This document shows, in pieces, positions 26,202-34,947 of a stretch of 64,000 nt of DNA. The first letter of the stretch is position 1. The number at the start of each line of letters is the position of its first letter. Origin of the DNA: Microbacterium sp. RU1D (lineage in GTDB: Bacteria > Actinomycetota > Actinomycetes > Actinomycetales > Microbacteriaceae); assembly GCF_900156435.1 (NCBI RefSeq), contig NZ_FTPQ01000003.1, positions 124,001 through 188,000 of the forward strand. The letters run 5' to 3'. The notes under the pieces are model-generated. The model did no database searches, was not told where the DNA came from, and saw only the letters and a list, made by a program, of their open reading frames with translations. Both the position numbers and the translations under genes were made by a program.

Positions 26202-27175
26202 CAGGCGACCGCCGTCTCTACGCGGGCGGCGCTCTTCTTCGCCGCGTACGCCGCGGCGGCCTCGCGTACCCACGCGCCCTCCTCGTGGGCGTCGCGACGA
26301 TGCTGGCGGCGCATCGTGTTGAGGGGGCCGCGTCCGGCGAGCACCTCGTGGAACTCGGTCCAGTCGATCTCGCCCATGTCGTACTGACCGGTCTCATCGT
26401 TGAAGCGCAGCTCGGGGTCGGGCAACGTCACGCCGAGGACGGCTGCCTGCGGCACGAGCATCGACACGAAGCGCTGGCGCAGGTCGTCGTTGCTGAAGCG
26501 CTTGATGTTCCACGCCATCGACTGCGCCGAGTTGGGCGAGTCGTCATCGGGGGGGCCGAACATCATCAGGCTCGGCCAGTACCAGCGGTTCACGGCATCC
26601 TGAGCCATCTCGCGCTGCTCCTCGGTTCCCTGCATGAGGGTGAGGAGGATCTCGAAGCCCTGGCGCTGGTGGAACGACTCCTCCTTGCAGATGCGCACCA
26701 TCGCGCGCCCATAGGGTCCGTACGACGCTCGGCACAGCGGCACCTGGTTGCAGATGGCGGCCCCGTCGACGAGCCAGCCGATCGCGCCCATGTCAGCCCA
26801 CGTGGGGGTCGGGTAGTTGAAGATCGACGAGTACCGCGCTTTGCCGTCGACGAGCTGCTGCGTCATCTCGTCACGGGTGATGCCGAGCGTCTGAGCGGCG
26901 GAGTAGAGGTAGAGCCCGTGGCCCGCCTCGTCCTGCACCTTCGCGAGCAGGATCGACTTGCGCTTCAAACTCGGCGCGCGCGTGATCCACGCCCCCTCGG
27001 GCTGCATGCCGATGATCTCGGAGTGCGCGTGCTGCGAGATCTGGCGGATCAGCGTACGGCGGTAGGCGTCCGGCATCCAATCGCGCGGCTCGATGCGCCC
27101 GTCGGCCTCGATGAGGGCGTCGAACATCGCCTCTCCGTCGAGGGTGTCGGCATCCGCCGTCCGTGCTGTCGTCAT
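26201..27175 (-). CDS. paaA: Phenylacetyl-CoA epoxidase catalytic subunit
   Basis: Di-iron oxygenase subunit that epoxidises the aromatic ring of phenylacetyl-CoA, the committed step of aerobic phenylacetate breakdown. The 324-residue ferritin-like protein contains [20 protein letters not shown] and [19 protein letters not shown], which carry the E..(D/E)xxH iron ligands, and [35 protein letters not shown] 27175 has AAGGAG six bases upstream. It is the promoter-proximal gene of the paaABCDE-G operon, with the operator-like palindrome immediately upstream. Confidence 0.96.
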   Translation of the reverse strand: MTTARTADADTLDGEAMFDALIEADGRIEPRDWMPDAYRRTLIRQISQHAHSEIIGMQPEGAWITRAPSLKRKSILLAKVQDEAGHGLYLYSAAQTLGITRDEMTQQLVDGKARYSSIFNYPTPTWADMGAIGWLVDGAAICNQVPLCRASYGPYGRAMVRICKEESFHQRQGFEILLTLMQGTEEQREMAQDAVNRWYWPSLMMFGPPDDDSPNSAQSMAWNIKRFSNDDLRQRFVSMLVPQAAVLGVTLPDPELRFNDETGQYDMGEIDWTEFHEVLAGRGPLNTMRRQHRRDAHEEGAWVREAAAAYAAKKSAARVETAVA

Positions 27176-27185
27176 CGTCGACTCC

Positions 27186-27211
27186 TTTTACAGACCGATC
27201 GTTCAGTAAAA
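27186..27211. promoter_or_regulatory. TetR-type (PaaR-like) operator upstream of paaA
   Basis: An almost perfect 26-bp palindrome, TTTTAC.GA.CGATCG.TC.GTAAAA, abutting the paaA ribosome site. Its 17-base core GACCGATCGTTCAGTAA (27193-27209) recurs upstream of paaJ. The position over the presumed transcription start (a TACAGT -10 lies just upstream) suggests repression relieved by an inducer, as for TetR-type PaaR proteins with phenylacetyl-CoA. Confidence 0.7.
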
Positions 27212-27309
27212 CTGTAGCTGAGGCTTTGCGGCACCGCAATGGGACTGACGGCGCGCGGCCGGACGGGTGGGATCGACCGACACCCGACCTCGACCGGAAG
27301 ACGGACCCC

Positions 27310-27972
27310 ATGGCAGACACCGCGATCTTCGACGTCGACGGCACGCTCGTCGACACCAATTACCAGCACGCCCTCTCCTGGTACCGGTCGTTCCGGCGCT
27401 TCGACATCGTGCTGCCGATCTGGCGCATCCACCGGGCGATCGGCATGGGCGGTGACCAGCTCGTGCCCACCCTCGCCGGAGACGAGGTCGAACGAGCGCA
27501 CGGAGAGGCGCTGCGCGCGGCGTGGACCGAGGAGTTCGAGCACCTCATCGACGAGGTGCGCCCCTTCGACGGCGCGCACGACCTGCTCCGCGCGGTGAAG
27601 GACCGCGGGTTCTCGGTCGTCCTGGCGAGCTCCGGCAAGAGCGACCACGTCGAGCGCTTCCTCGACCTCGTCGATGCGCGCGACATCGCCGACGCCTGGA
27701 CCAGCTCCGACGACGTCACGAACAGCAAGCCCGCCCCCGACCTCGTCCAGACGGCTTTGAAGCGCTCCCCCGGATCGTCCGGGATCATGATCGGAGACTC
27801 CCCCTGGGATGCCGTCGCCGCAGGCGAGGCCGACATCGCCACGGTCGCGGTGCGCACGGGCGGCTTCTCGGTCGACGAACTGCGGGACGCGGGCGCGATC
27901 GCCGTGTTCGACAGCCTGCGCGATCTCATCGACGGTCTGGACGGCACGCCGCTGGCGCGGGTCGGCGCCTGA
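27310..27972 (+). CDS. HAD-superfamily phosphatase (beta-phosphoglucomutase-like)
   Basis: 220 residues with all HAD motifs: FDVDGTLVDTN (nucleophile and acid/base aspartates) at the N-terminus, VVLASSGKSDH (motif II), K in TNSKPAPDLV (motif III) and MIGDSPWDAVAAG (motif IV). A helical C1 cap lies between residues 20 and 85. It likely dephosphorylates a small sugar or cofactor phosphate; the substrate is unknown. ATG 27310 follows GGAAGACGG. It is divergent from paaA, so the shared operator region may also influence it. Confidence 0.88.
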   Translation: MADTAIFDVDGTLVDTNYQHALSWYRSFRRFDIVLPIWRIHRAIGMGGDQLVPTLAGDEVERAHGEALRAAWTEEFEHLIDEVRPFDGAHDLLRAVKDRGFSVVLASSGKSDHVERFLDLVDARDIADAWTSSDDVTNSKPAPDLVQTALKRSPGSSGIMIGDSPWDAVAAGEADIATVAVRTGGFSVDELRDAGAIAVFDSLRDLIDGLDGTPLARVGA

Positions 27973-28015
27973 ACCGCGACCGCGCCGCCCGGGGCCGACC
28001 CGTCGCGAGACGCCC

Positions 28016-28723
28016 TCAGACCCGCGCTCGCCGCACCTGGGAGAGATACCGGTAGACCGTCGGCTCCGACACCTGGAGGGCGCTCGCCACCTGTGCCACA
28101 GCGCCCTTCAGCAAGAAGACGCCCGCTCGCTCCAGGTCGCCGACCGTCGCGGTCTTCTCCTGCACACTCATGCGATGGGGCTCGACACCTCGAGCGGAGA
28201 CGATGCGGTCAATGCCGTCCAGAGCCAGTTCGTCGACGCTCGCGCTCAGTCGTTCCGCGACGGGGGCGGCGGCGCCGGCACCCAGGTCCACCGCCGCTTT
28301 CGGCACGCCGGTCGTCGCCGTGATGGCCTCGAGAAGATCGCGCGCGCGGCGTAGCGGCTCGTCGTCGACATTGACGCAGAGCATGCCGACGACGGCGCCC
28401 GCCCGGTCGCGGATGAAGAACGTGGAGGAGCGGAAGGCGCCGCCCGTCCGCGAGACGGCCAGGTAGTTGGCAAGGAAGTCACGATCGTCGTGCTCATGGT
28501 TCTGCAGCACCTTGAGCACGAGATCCGTCGCCGGGCCGCCGACGGAACGGCCACTCACGTGGCCGTTGGTAAGGGCCACGATGGAGCGGCTCACATCGCT
28601 CGTGTCGTGCAGCACCACCTCGGTACGGGGCCCGAGCAGCTCCGCAAGGAAGTCCATCATCGGCAGATACGGCGCGAATTCCGGCCGCAGCACTCGCCTC
28701 TCATCGACGACCGTCCGACTCAT
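28016..28723 (-). CDS. YheO-type PAS/HTH transcriptional regulator
   Basis: 235 residues. An N-terminal YheO-like PAS domain (YLPMMDFLAELLGPRTEVVLHDTSDVSRSIVALTNGHVSGRSVGGPATDLVLKVL, then YLAVSRTGGAFRSSTFFIRDRAGAVVGMLCVN) is followed by a C-terminal TyrR-like HTH (FLLKGAVAQVASALQVSEPTVYRYLSQVR). Relatives such as DauR regulate amino-acid catabolism. It is divergent from the amino-acid ABC/PLP/RidA operon, with an AT-rich gap of about 155 bases, so it is the obvious candidate regulator. ATG 28723 is preferred: GGGAGGAG lies seven bases upstream; 28726 is adjacent and in frame. Confidence 0.85.
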   Translation of the reverse strand: MSRTVVDERRVLRPEFAPYLPMMDFLAELLGPRTEVVLHDTSDVSRSIVALTNGHVSGRSVGGPATDLVLKVLQNHEHDDRDFLANYLAVSRTGGAFRSSTFFIRDRAGAVVGMLCVNVDDEPLRRARDLLEAITATTGVPKAAVDLGAGAAAPVAERLSASVDELALDGIDRIVSARGVEPHRMSVQEKTATVGDLERAGVFLLKGAVAQVASALQVSEPTVYRYLSQVRRARV

Positions 28724-28808
28724 CATCGATCTCCTCCCACGCCGCGCCTTCAGCCTCGACGTGATGGTCAATTTAGATTGCCCGCACGTAACAATTCTGC
28801 TTCATCTC

Positions 28809-28825
28809 GATAATATTCTCTTATC
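28809..28825. promoter_or_regulatory. AT-rich dyad in the regulator/ABC-operon divergent region
   Basis: GATAA-N7-TTATC, a 17-base inverted repeat in the most AT-rich intergenic stretch of the window (about 28770-28850). It lies between the YheO-type regulator and the ABC importer, and a TTGACC (-35-like) begins at 28827. A binding site for the regulator is a reasonable guess; no experimental or comparative support is available here. Confidence 0.4.
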
Positions 28826-28880
28826 ATTGACCCGAAGTCGATAGCTTCCGATGACAACGACGTTTGGAAAGGCCCCCCAC

Positions 28881-29843
28881 ATGACCCGTCACGCCCGCAC
28901 CCTCACGGCCATCGGCGCTCTCGCCGCAAGCGCCGTCCTGACCCTCTCGCTCTCCGCCTGCGGCGGCCCGAGCGCACCCCAGCCCGGTGATGCGCAGACC
29001 GACGGCGCCGGATCGTCGATCCCCGACACGTCCGCGCTGCTCGACGGCGTCAGCGCCGATGACGCGCTCGTCGCGATGGTCCCGAGCACCATCGGCGGCG
29101 CCGGGAAGCTCGTCGTCGGCTCGAACGTGCAGTCTCCCCCGAACAACTTCTACGCAGCAGACGGTTCCACTGTCGTCGGGTCGGACCACGACCTCATCAC
29201 CGCCATCGCCAAGAAGCTCGGCCTCGACGTGCAGTACGAGAACCAGGACTTCGGTTCGCTCATCACGAGCCTGCAATCGGGACGCGTCGACGTCACCATC
29301 GCCGCGATGAACGACACCGCCGAGCGGCAGCAGGCCATCGACTTCGTCGATTACCTGACGTCCGGCATCACGATCATGGTGCAGAAGGACAACCCCGCCG
29401 GAATCACCGGACCCGACACGCTCTGCGGTCACTCCGTGGCCGTCGTCACAGGCACGAGCCAGCAGGAGTTCGCCGAGTCCACCAGCGCCGAGTGCACCGC
29501 CGACGGCAAGGAGGCGGTGGAGGTCGTCGTCACCGACAGCGACAGCCAGAACCAGACCCAGCTGCGCACGGGACGGATCGACGCGATCGTCAACGACCTC
29601 CCCAGCGCTGTCTACATCTCGCAGACCACCCAGAACGGGAACGCGTTCGAGGTGGTGCCGGGTGACGTCATCGACGGGGCCCCCTACGGCATCGGCGTCA
29701 AGAAGGACAACGCCGGTCTGCGCGATGCGATGGCCCAGGCGCTGGACGCGCTCATCGACGACGGCACCTACGCCGAGATCCTCGACTCCTGGGGAATCTC
29801 CTCCGGCGCCGTGACCGAGGCCGTCGTCAACGGGGGCAAGTGA
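28881..29843 (+). CDS. Amino acid ABC transporter substrate-binding lipoprotein
   Basis: 320 residues. The signal peptide ends in the lipobox LSLSACGG, so the mature protein is a lipid-anchored external binding protein. The body is a SBP_bac_3 (polar amino acid) fold: [80 protein letters not shown] 28881 is chosen over 28851 because GGAAAGG lies eight bases upstream and the signal peptide then has normal length. First gene of a five-gene operon with four-base overlaps. Confidence 0.93.
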   Translation: MTRHARTLTAIGALAASAVLTLSLSACGGPSAPQPGDAQTDGAGSSIPDTSALLDGVSADDALVAMVPSTIGGAGKLVVGSNVQSPPNNFYAADGSTVVGSDHDLITAIAKKLGLDVQYENQDFGSLITSLQSGRVDVTIAAMNDTAERQQAIDFVDYLTSGITIMVQKDNPAGITGPDTLCGHSVAVVTGTSQQEFAESTSAECTADGKEAVEVVVTDSDSQNQTQLRTGRIDAIVNDLPSAVYISQTTQNGNAFEVVPGDVIDGAPYGIGVKKDNAGLRDAMAQALDALIDDGTYAEILDSWGISSGAVTEAVVNGGK

Positions 29844-30820
29844 CGGTGTCGATCTCCACATCCCGGTTGGGCGACGGACGCGGTCCGTCGCCCGCCGCGG
29901 CCGGGGAACGGCCTCTCCTCCCCCAGGTCCGACTGAAGCACTGGGGACGGTGGGTGAGCGGAGTCGTCATCGTGCTCCTGCTGGTCGCCCTCATCGCCGC
30001 CGCCGCCCAGGGCGACATCTCCTACGGCGACATCCCCTACTACCTGATCTCGCCGATCATCCTTCAGGGTCTCGTCGGCACCATCGTGCTCGCGGTCGTC
30101 GCACAGCTGAGCGCGATCGTCATCGGTGTCGTCATCGCTCTCATGCGCATCTCGAAGAACCCCGTCGCCCAGGCTTTCGCCGCCGGGTACACGTGGTTGT
30201 TCCGCGGGTTGCCGGTACTGCTTCAGATCCTCCTCTGGTACAACCTCGCGCTGATCTTCCCCCGCCTGCAGATCGGCATCCCGTTCACCGACGTGCTCTT
30301 CGTCGACGTCAGCACGAATGCCGTCATGACCACCTTCATCGCGGCGTTCCTGGGCCTCGCCCTCAACGAGAGCGCGTACATGGCGGAGATCGTGCGCGCG
30401 GGCCTGAAGAGCGTGGACCGCGGCCAGATCGAAGCCGCGCAGTCCATCGGACAGACCCCCATGCAGCGCATGGCGCGCATCGTGCTCCCCCAGGCGATGC
30501 GCATCATCATCCCCCCGACCGGCAACGACTTCATCAACATGCTCAAGGGCACGGCGATGGCATCCGTGATCGGGTACGTCGAGCTGATCCGTGCGGCCAA
30601 CAACATCTCGTCGTTCAACCTGCAGGTCATGGAGACGCTCATCGCCGCGGCCATCTGGTACATGGTGATCGTCAGTGTCGCCAGCGTCGGGCAGTACTAC
30701 CTCGAGCGCGCCTTCGACCGCCAGGATCGCCGGCCCGGCGGTCCGCGCAACGCACGCACCCTCCGCCGGAAGATCGTCGGCGATCTCGGCCGTCCCCCGC
30801 TGATGAGGAGCGAGAAATGA
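29840..30820 (+). CDS. Amino acid ABC transporter permease (HisM/GlnP type)
   Basis: 326 residues with about five transmembrane helices and the EAA loop [45 protein letters not shown], which contacts the ATPase. The N-terminal 35 residues are a basic cytoplasmic extension ([16 protein letters not shown]). GTG 29840 overlaps the binding-protein stop (GTGA); GTG 29846 is an alternative two codons in. It works as a homodimer or with itself, since only one permease gene is present. Confidence 0.93.
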   Translation: MTVSISTSRLGDGRGPSPAAAGERPLLPQVRLKHWGRWVSGVVIVLLLVALIAAAAQGDISYGDIPYYLISPIILQGLVGTIVLAVVAQLSAIVIGVVIALMRISKNPVAQAFAAGYTWLFRGLPVLLQILLWYNLALIFPRLQIGIPFTDVLFVDVSTNAVMTTFIAAFLGLALNESAYMAEIVRAGLKSVDRGQIEAAQSIGQTPMQRMARIVLPQAMRIIIPPTGNDFINMLKGTAMASVIGYVELIRAANNISSFNLQVMETLIAAAIWYMVIVSVASVGQYYLERAFDRQDRRPGGPRNARTLRRKIVGDLGRPPLMRSEK

Positions 30821-31599
30821 CCGTCACCCCCGACGCCGCAGCTGTTCTCGAAGCGGTGCGCATCACGAAGTCCTACGGACACAACGTGGTGCTGAGCGAT
30901 GTGTCGCTCACCGTCCGCAGTGGCGAGGTCGTCTGCATCATCGGCCCGTCCGGCGCCGGGAAGTCCACGTTCCTGCGCACGCTGAACCGTCTCGAGGAGC
31001 CCGACAGCGGGGAGGTCTGGGTGGGCGGCGAGCCCATGGGCTACGAGCTCCGCGACGGCAAGCTGCACGAGTTGACGGAGCGCCGCCTCTCGGCGCAGCG
31101 CGCGAAGACGGCGATGGTCTTCCAGCACTTCAATCTGTTCCCGCATCTCACGGTGCTCGGCAACGTGATGGAGGGTCCGACGCGTGTGCAGCGTCGACCG
31201 GCCAAAGAGGTGCGGGCGGAGGCCGTGGCGATCCTCGAACGGGTCGGCCTGGGCGAGCGGATCGACGCGTATCCGAGCCAGCTGTCGGGCGGCCAGCGGC
31301 AACGCGTCGCGATCGCCCGCGCGGTGGCCATGAAACCGCTGTTCCTGTTGTTCGACGAGCCGACCTCGGCACTGGACCCGGAGCTCGTCGGGGAGGTCCT
31401 GACGGTGATGGGCGACCTGGCTCGGGAGGGCATGACGATGCTCGTCGTCACGCATGAGATGGCGTTCGCCCGCGAGGTCGCGGACCGCGTGGTGTTCATG
31501 GCCGATGCCGGCATCGTGGAGGAAGGGCCGGTGGAGCAGGTGCTCGGCGCCCCTCGCGAGGCACGGACGCGGCAGTTCCTGCAGCGGGTGCTGGCGTGA
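30817..31599 (+). CDS. Amino acid ABC transporter ATP-binding protein (GlnQ type)
   Basis: 260 residues. Walker [12 protein letters not shown]-loop [18 protein letters not shown], signature LSGGQRQR, Walker [22 protein letters not shown] and switch VVTHEM are all intact and in the polar-amino-acid subclass style. It drives uptake of the amino acid bound by the lipoprotein. ATG 30817 overlaps the permease stop (ATGA), and its own stop overlaps the next start (GTGA). Confidence 0.95.
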   Translation: MTVTPDAAAVLEAVRITKSYGHNVVLSDVSLTVRSGEVVCIIGPSGAGKSTFLRTLNRLEEPDSGEVWVGGEPMGYELRDGKLHELTERRLSAQRAKTAMVFQHFNLFPHLTVLGNVMEGPTRVQRRPAKEVRAEAVAILERVGLGERIDAYPSQLSGGQRQRVAIARAVAMKPLFLLFDEPTSALDPELVGEVLTVMGDLAREGMTMLVVTHEMAFAREVADRVVFMADAGIVEEGPVEQVLGAPREARTRQFLQRVLA

Positions 31600-32720
31600 G
31601 CTCGACGGCGCTGGAGAGATACCTCGCAGCGTTCCGCGAACCGAGCGGTTATCTCAATTTCGCCAGCTACGGTCCGCCGTCGCAGGCCGTGGTCGATACG
31701 ATCGGCGGGCTCGCCCAGGCGGCTGCGAACGGCGAGGACTCCGCGCTGCTGCATGCGGAGGACCGGCGCGCCCTCGCCGCGGCCTCCCGATTGAGCGGCT
31801 TCGCCCCGGATGCCGTGACCCTGACCAGCAGCACCTCCCTGGGGCTGTTCCAGATCGCCTTCGGACTGCCGCCGGGTGAGGTTCTCGTCAGCGCGGCGGA
31901 GTTCCCCTCCAACCTGTACGCGTGGTGGCGATCGGAGGGGGCGGGCCTCACCCGGGTGCGGACCCTGACTCCCGTCGCCGGAGCACCCCTCGCCCCGGTC
32001 ACCGCTTCGCGCGTCGCGGAGGCCCTCACGGCCGAGACCGTGGCCGTTGCCGTCAGCGCCGTCGACTTCCGCACCGGAGCGCGCGCGGACCTCGCCGCCC
32101 TGCGCGACGCCGTTGGCGACCGGCTGCTCATCGTCGACGGCATCCAGGGGTTCGGCGTCATCGACGCCGATTGGACCCTCGCGGATGCGCTGGTCGTCGG
32201 CGGACAGAAGTGGCTCCGCGCCGGATGGGGCACCGGCTTCCTGGCGCTGTCCCCGCGGGCGCTGGAGCGCCTCCGCCCCCTCCTCGGCGGCTGGACCGGC
32301 GTCGAGGAAGCGGGGCTGTACGACGGGCGTCCGCACCCGGCCCTTCCCGGAGCGCAACGCCTGTCGATCACCAACGCCTCCCCGTTCAGCTCAGGCGCCC
32401 TCGCGACCGCTCTCGAGCTGCTGGAGAGCATCGGCGTAGCGACCGTCGGCCGACGCATCGCCGACCGGACCGCTCAACTGATGACCGCGCTGACGGATGC
32501 CGGTTTCCCCGTGCTCTCGCCACAGGAGGACGCTGCGCGTGCCGGCATCGTCGTGGCACACGTCGCCGACAACCCGGCCACGACGACCGTCGCGCGTCTC
32601 GCCGCGCGCGGTGTGACGGCCACCGCGCACGGTTCCGACCGTGTGCGCTTCAGCGTGCACGCCACCACCTCCTCGTCCGCGGTCGACGCCGCCGTCGACG
32701 CCCTGAAGGGAATCTCATGA
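31596..32720 (+). CDS. Class V aminotransferase-fold PLP enzyme
   Basis: 374 residues of the cysteine desulfurase/kynureninase/EgtE-like fold. Asp181 ([11 protein letters not shown]) should bind the PLP ring nitrogen, Gln184 sits where the ring-stacking or phosphate residue lies, and Lys205 ([12 protein letters not shown]) is the Schiff-base lysine. N-terminal [14 protein letters not shown] is the usual substrate-loop start. There is no mobile catalytic Cys loop typical of desulfurases. Embedded between an amino-acid importer and RidA, it probably performs beta-elimination, racemisation or transamination on the imported amino acid. The exact reaction cannot be assigned. Confidence 0.85.
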   Translation: MSSTALERYLAAFREPSGYLNFASYGPPSQAVVDTIGGLAQAAANGEDSALLHAEDRRALAAASRLSGFAPDAVTLTSSTSLGLFQIAFGLPPGEVLVSAAEFPSNLYAWWRSEGAGLTRVRTLTPVAGAPLAPVTASRVAEALTAETVAVAVSAVDFRTGARADLAALRDAVGDRLLIVDGIQGFGVIDADWTLADALVVGGQKWLRAGWGTGFLALSPRALERLRPLLGGWTGVEEAGLYDGRPHPALPGAQRLSITNASPFSSGALATALELLESIGVATVGRRIADRTAQLMTALTDAGFPVLSPQEDAARAGIVVAHVADNPATTTVARLAARGVTATAHGSDRVRFSVHATTSSSAVDAAVDALKGIS

Positions 32721-33109
32721 CCATCATCTCCACCGTGACCTCTTCCGAAGCCCCCGCCGCCATCGGCGCGTACTCTCAGGCGGTCCGCACGGGAGAGCTC
32801 GTCTTCGTCTCGGGACAGCTCCCCCTCGACCCCGCCACGGGAGAACTCGTCGGCGCCGATGTGCGCGCACAGGCCGCGCAGTCCCTGAGCAACGGCGCCG
32901 CCATCCTCGCCGCCGCCGGCTCGAGCATGGACCGCGTGGTCAAGACCACGATCCTGCTGACCGACATCGCCGACTTCGCCGCGGTGAATGAGGTCTACGG
33001 CGAGCGCTTCACCGGCGCGGTGCTGCCCGCTCGTGCGGCCTACCAGGTCGCCGCCCTTCCTCGCGGCGCGAACGTCGAGATCGAATTCGTCGCCGTCTGC
33101 GGGGACTGA
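32717..33109 (+). CDS. ridA: RidA/YjgF family enamine/imine deaminase
   Basis: 130 residues. The family signature is complete: PAAIGAYSQAVRTGELVFVSGQLPLDPATGELVG near the start, and LPARAAYQVAALPRGANVEIEFVAV near the end, with the catalytic arginine in PARAAYQ. RidA proteins hydrolyse reactive 2-aminoacrylate-like enamines released by PLP enzymes, so coupling with the upstream PLP gene (four-base overlap) implies that enzyme releases an enamine or imine. Last gene of the operon; it is convergent with paaK. Confidence 0.95.
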   Translation: MTIISTVTSSEAPAAIGAYSQAVRTGELVFVSGQLPLDPATGELVGADVRAQAAQSLSNGAAILAAAGSSMDRVVKTTILLTDIADFAAVNEVYGERFTGAVLPARAAYQVAALPRGANVEIEFVAVCGD

Positions 33110-33121
33110 GGGCCCCGCGGA

Positions 33122-34432
33122 TCAGCGCAGGTCGTAGACCCGCTTGTACTTGCCCTCGCTGCGCGGCAAGGCGCCGGGCTCCTCGACGCGGACGTCGACC
33201 GTCGTTCCGATGAGCACCTTGATCCGCTGCTGCAGCACGACCCCGGCCGCCTCGCACACCTCGCGCTCGAGGGTGGGGTGCCGTTCAATGCGGACGGTCA
33301 TGGCATCCATCCGCCCCTCCCGCCGCAGCTCGAGCACGAAGTGCGGGGTGAGGGTTTCGATGCCCATCACGATCTCCTCGATCTGGGTCGGGAAGAGGTT
33401 CACCCCGCGCAGGATGATCATGTCGTCGTTGCGGCCGGTGATCTTCTCGATGCGCCGCATGGCCGGGAACGCTGTTCCGGGACGCAGGCGGGTGAGGTCA
33501 CGGGTGCGGTAGCGGATGACCGGGAACGCCTCCTTGGTGAGGGAGGTGAAGACCAGCTCGCCCAGCTCTCCGTCGGCGACGGGCTCGCCGCTCTCTCCGT
33601 CGATCGTCTCGGGCAGGAAGTGGTCCTCCCACACGTGCGGGCCGTCCTTCGTGAGGGCGCTCTCGGATGCCACGCCCGGGCCCATCACCTCGCTCAGGCC
33701 GTAGATGTCGACGGCGACGAGGTCGAGGCGGCGCTCGATCTCGCGGCGCATCTCGTTCGTCCAGGGCTCCGCCCCGAGCACGGCGATCCGCAGCGACGTG
33801 GACCGCGGGTCGACACCCGCTGCCTCCAGTGCATCGGCGATCGTCAGGAGATAGCTGGGCGTGCAGAGGATGGCATCCGGTTCGAAGTCCTGGATGAGCT
33901 GCGCCTGCCGCGCGGTCTGTCCACCCGACATCGGGATGACGGTCGCGCCGAGGCGTTCGATACCCGCGTGCGCGCCGAGGCCGCCGGTGAACAGGCCGTA
34001 GCCATAGGCGTTGTGCACGCGATCGCCCGCCCGGATGCCGGCGGCGCTCAGCGATCGGGCGACGAGGTCGGCCCAGCGGTCGAGGTCGCCCGCGGTGTAG
34101 CCGACGACGGTGGGGCGCCCGGTGGTTCCCGACGAGGCGTGGACGCGGCGGACGTCGGACATCGGCACGGCGAACATGCCGAAGGGGTAGGTCTCGCGCA
34201 GGTCGGCCTTCGTGGTGAAGGGCAGCAGGCGGATGTCGTCGAGCGAGCGGATGTCATCCGGGCTGACGCCGGCCTCGTCGAATTTCCGGCGGTACAGCGC
34301 GACGTTGTCGTACGCGTGGCGCACCGTCCACCGGAGGCGTTCGAGCTGCAGCGCGCGCAGGGCCTCGAGCGGGATGCCGGTGGGATCGACGGATGCCAGG
34401 GAGTCGGGGCGCGATGCGGTGGTCAGGGTCAT
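33122..34432 (-). CDS. paaK: Phenylacetate-CoA ligase
   Basis: Activates phenylacetate to phenylacetyl-CoA with ATP, the entry step of the pathway. The 436-residue protein is the standard PaaK length. The AMP-binding loop SSGTTGRPTVVGY is near residue 100; GYGLFTGGLGAHAG, YGLSEVMGPGVA, YRTRDLTRL and GRNDDMIILRGVNLFPTQIEE follow, with a C-terminal lid ending EGKYKRVYDLR that carries the adenylation lysine. ATG 34432 overlaps the paaI stop (ATGA). Last gene of the second paa operon. Confidence 0.96.
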   Translation of the reverse strand: MTLTTASRPDSLASVDPTGIPLEALRALQLERLRWTVRHAYDNVALYRRKFDEAGVSPDDIRSLDDIRLLPFTTKADLRETYPFGMFAVPMSDVRRVHASSGTTGRPTVVGYTAGDLDRWADLVARSLSAAGIRAGDRVHNAYGYGLFTGGLGAHAGIERLGATVIPMSGGQTARQAQLIQDFEPDAILCTPSYLLTIADALEAAGVDPRSTSLRIAVLGAEPWTNEMRREIERRLDLVAVDIYGLSEVMGPGVASESALTKDGPHVWEDHFLPETIDGESGEPVADGELGELVFTSLTKEAFPVIRYRTRDLTRLRPGTAFPAMRRIEKITGRNDDMIILRGVNLFPTQIEEIVMGIETLTPHFVLELRREGRMDAMTVRIERHPTLEREVCEAAGVVLQQRIKVLIGTTVDVRVEEPGALPRSEGKYKRVYDLR

Positions 34433-34947
34433 CGGGACACCTCCGTGGTGCGGAGCGCGTCGTCGCGCTCGGTGTTGTTCGCGGGTGGGGTGGCTTCGAC
34501 GGGCTCAGCCACCGGCGAGGCGGAGGTCTCCGAGCCCGTCGTAGGGACCGGGGCCGGCGGCCGCCGATCGGTCGTGATGCTGCGGCCGCGCACCTCGGCG
34601 ACCAGGTCGCCCGTCTCGTCCGTCACGCGGATGTCGTAGAGGCCGGTCCGGCCGCTGCGGGCGCGCCGCTCGGCGGTCGCGGTGAGCGTCTGCCCGGCGG
34701 TGGTGGACTTCAGGAACGTGATGTCGGCGCCCCCGGCGACCGTCACCCGCTCGTCCTCGTTGCACGCGATCGCGAAGGCGGTGTCGGCGAGCGTGAAGAC
34801 GAGCCCGCCGTGGGTGATGGCGAAGCCGTTGAGCATGTCGTCGCGCACGGTCATCGACACGCGCGACGCCCCCGGCGCGTCGTGCTCGACGACCATGCCG
34901 AGCATCGCCGACGCCCGATCGTTCCGCATCATCGGCCGCAGACTCAT
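34429..34947 (-). CDS. paaI: Hydroxyphenylacetyl-CoA thioesterase
   Basis: Hotdog-fold thioesterase that hydrolyses dead-end phenylacetyl-CoA intermediates and rescues CoA. The core (residues 1-125) has MRNDRASAMLGMVVEHDAPG, the HGG-containing catalytic helix NGFAITHGGLVFTLADTAFAIACN and SRSGRTGLYDIRVTDETGDLVAEVRGRS-like strands. The last 45 residues are an atypical Pro/Ser/Thr-rich tail, partly encoded by a palindromic repeat (34492-34549). ATG 34947 overlaps the paaZ stop by the ATGA arrangement. Confidence 0.92.
   Translation of the reverse strand: MSLRPMMRNDRASAMLGMVVEHDAPGASRVSMTVRDDMLNGFAITHGGLVFTLADTAFAIACNEDERVTVAGGADITFLKSTTAGQTLTATAERRARSGRTGLYDIRVTDETGDLVAEVRGRSITTDRRPPAPVPTTGSETSASPVAEPVEATPPANNTERDDALRTTEVSR
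34492..34549. repeat. REP-like palindromic repeat, copy 3 (inside paaI)
   Basis: GGCTTCGACGGGCTCAGCC (34492-34510) followed 14 bases later by GGTCTCCGAGCCCGTCGTAGGGACC (34525-34549), same order and orientation as copy 2. The units are imperfect inverted complements. It encodes part of the PaaI C-terminal tail in frame. Confidence 0.75.

Noticed and set aside
31596..32720. The class V PLP enzyme considered as a cysteine desulfurase (Suf/Isc).
   Set aside because: No Suf/Isc neighbours, no typical catalytic-cysteine loop, and the operon is an amino-acid uptake system with RidA.
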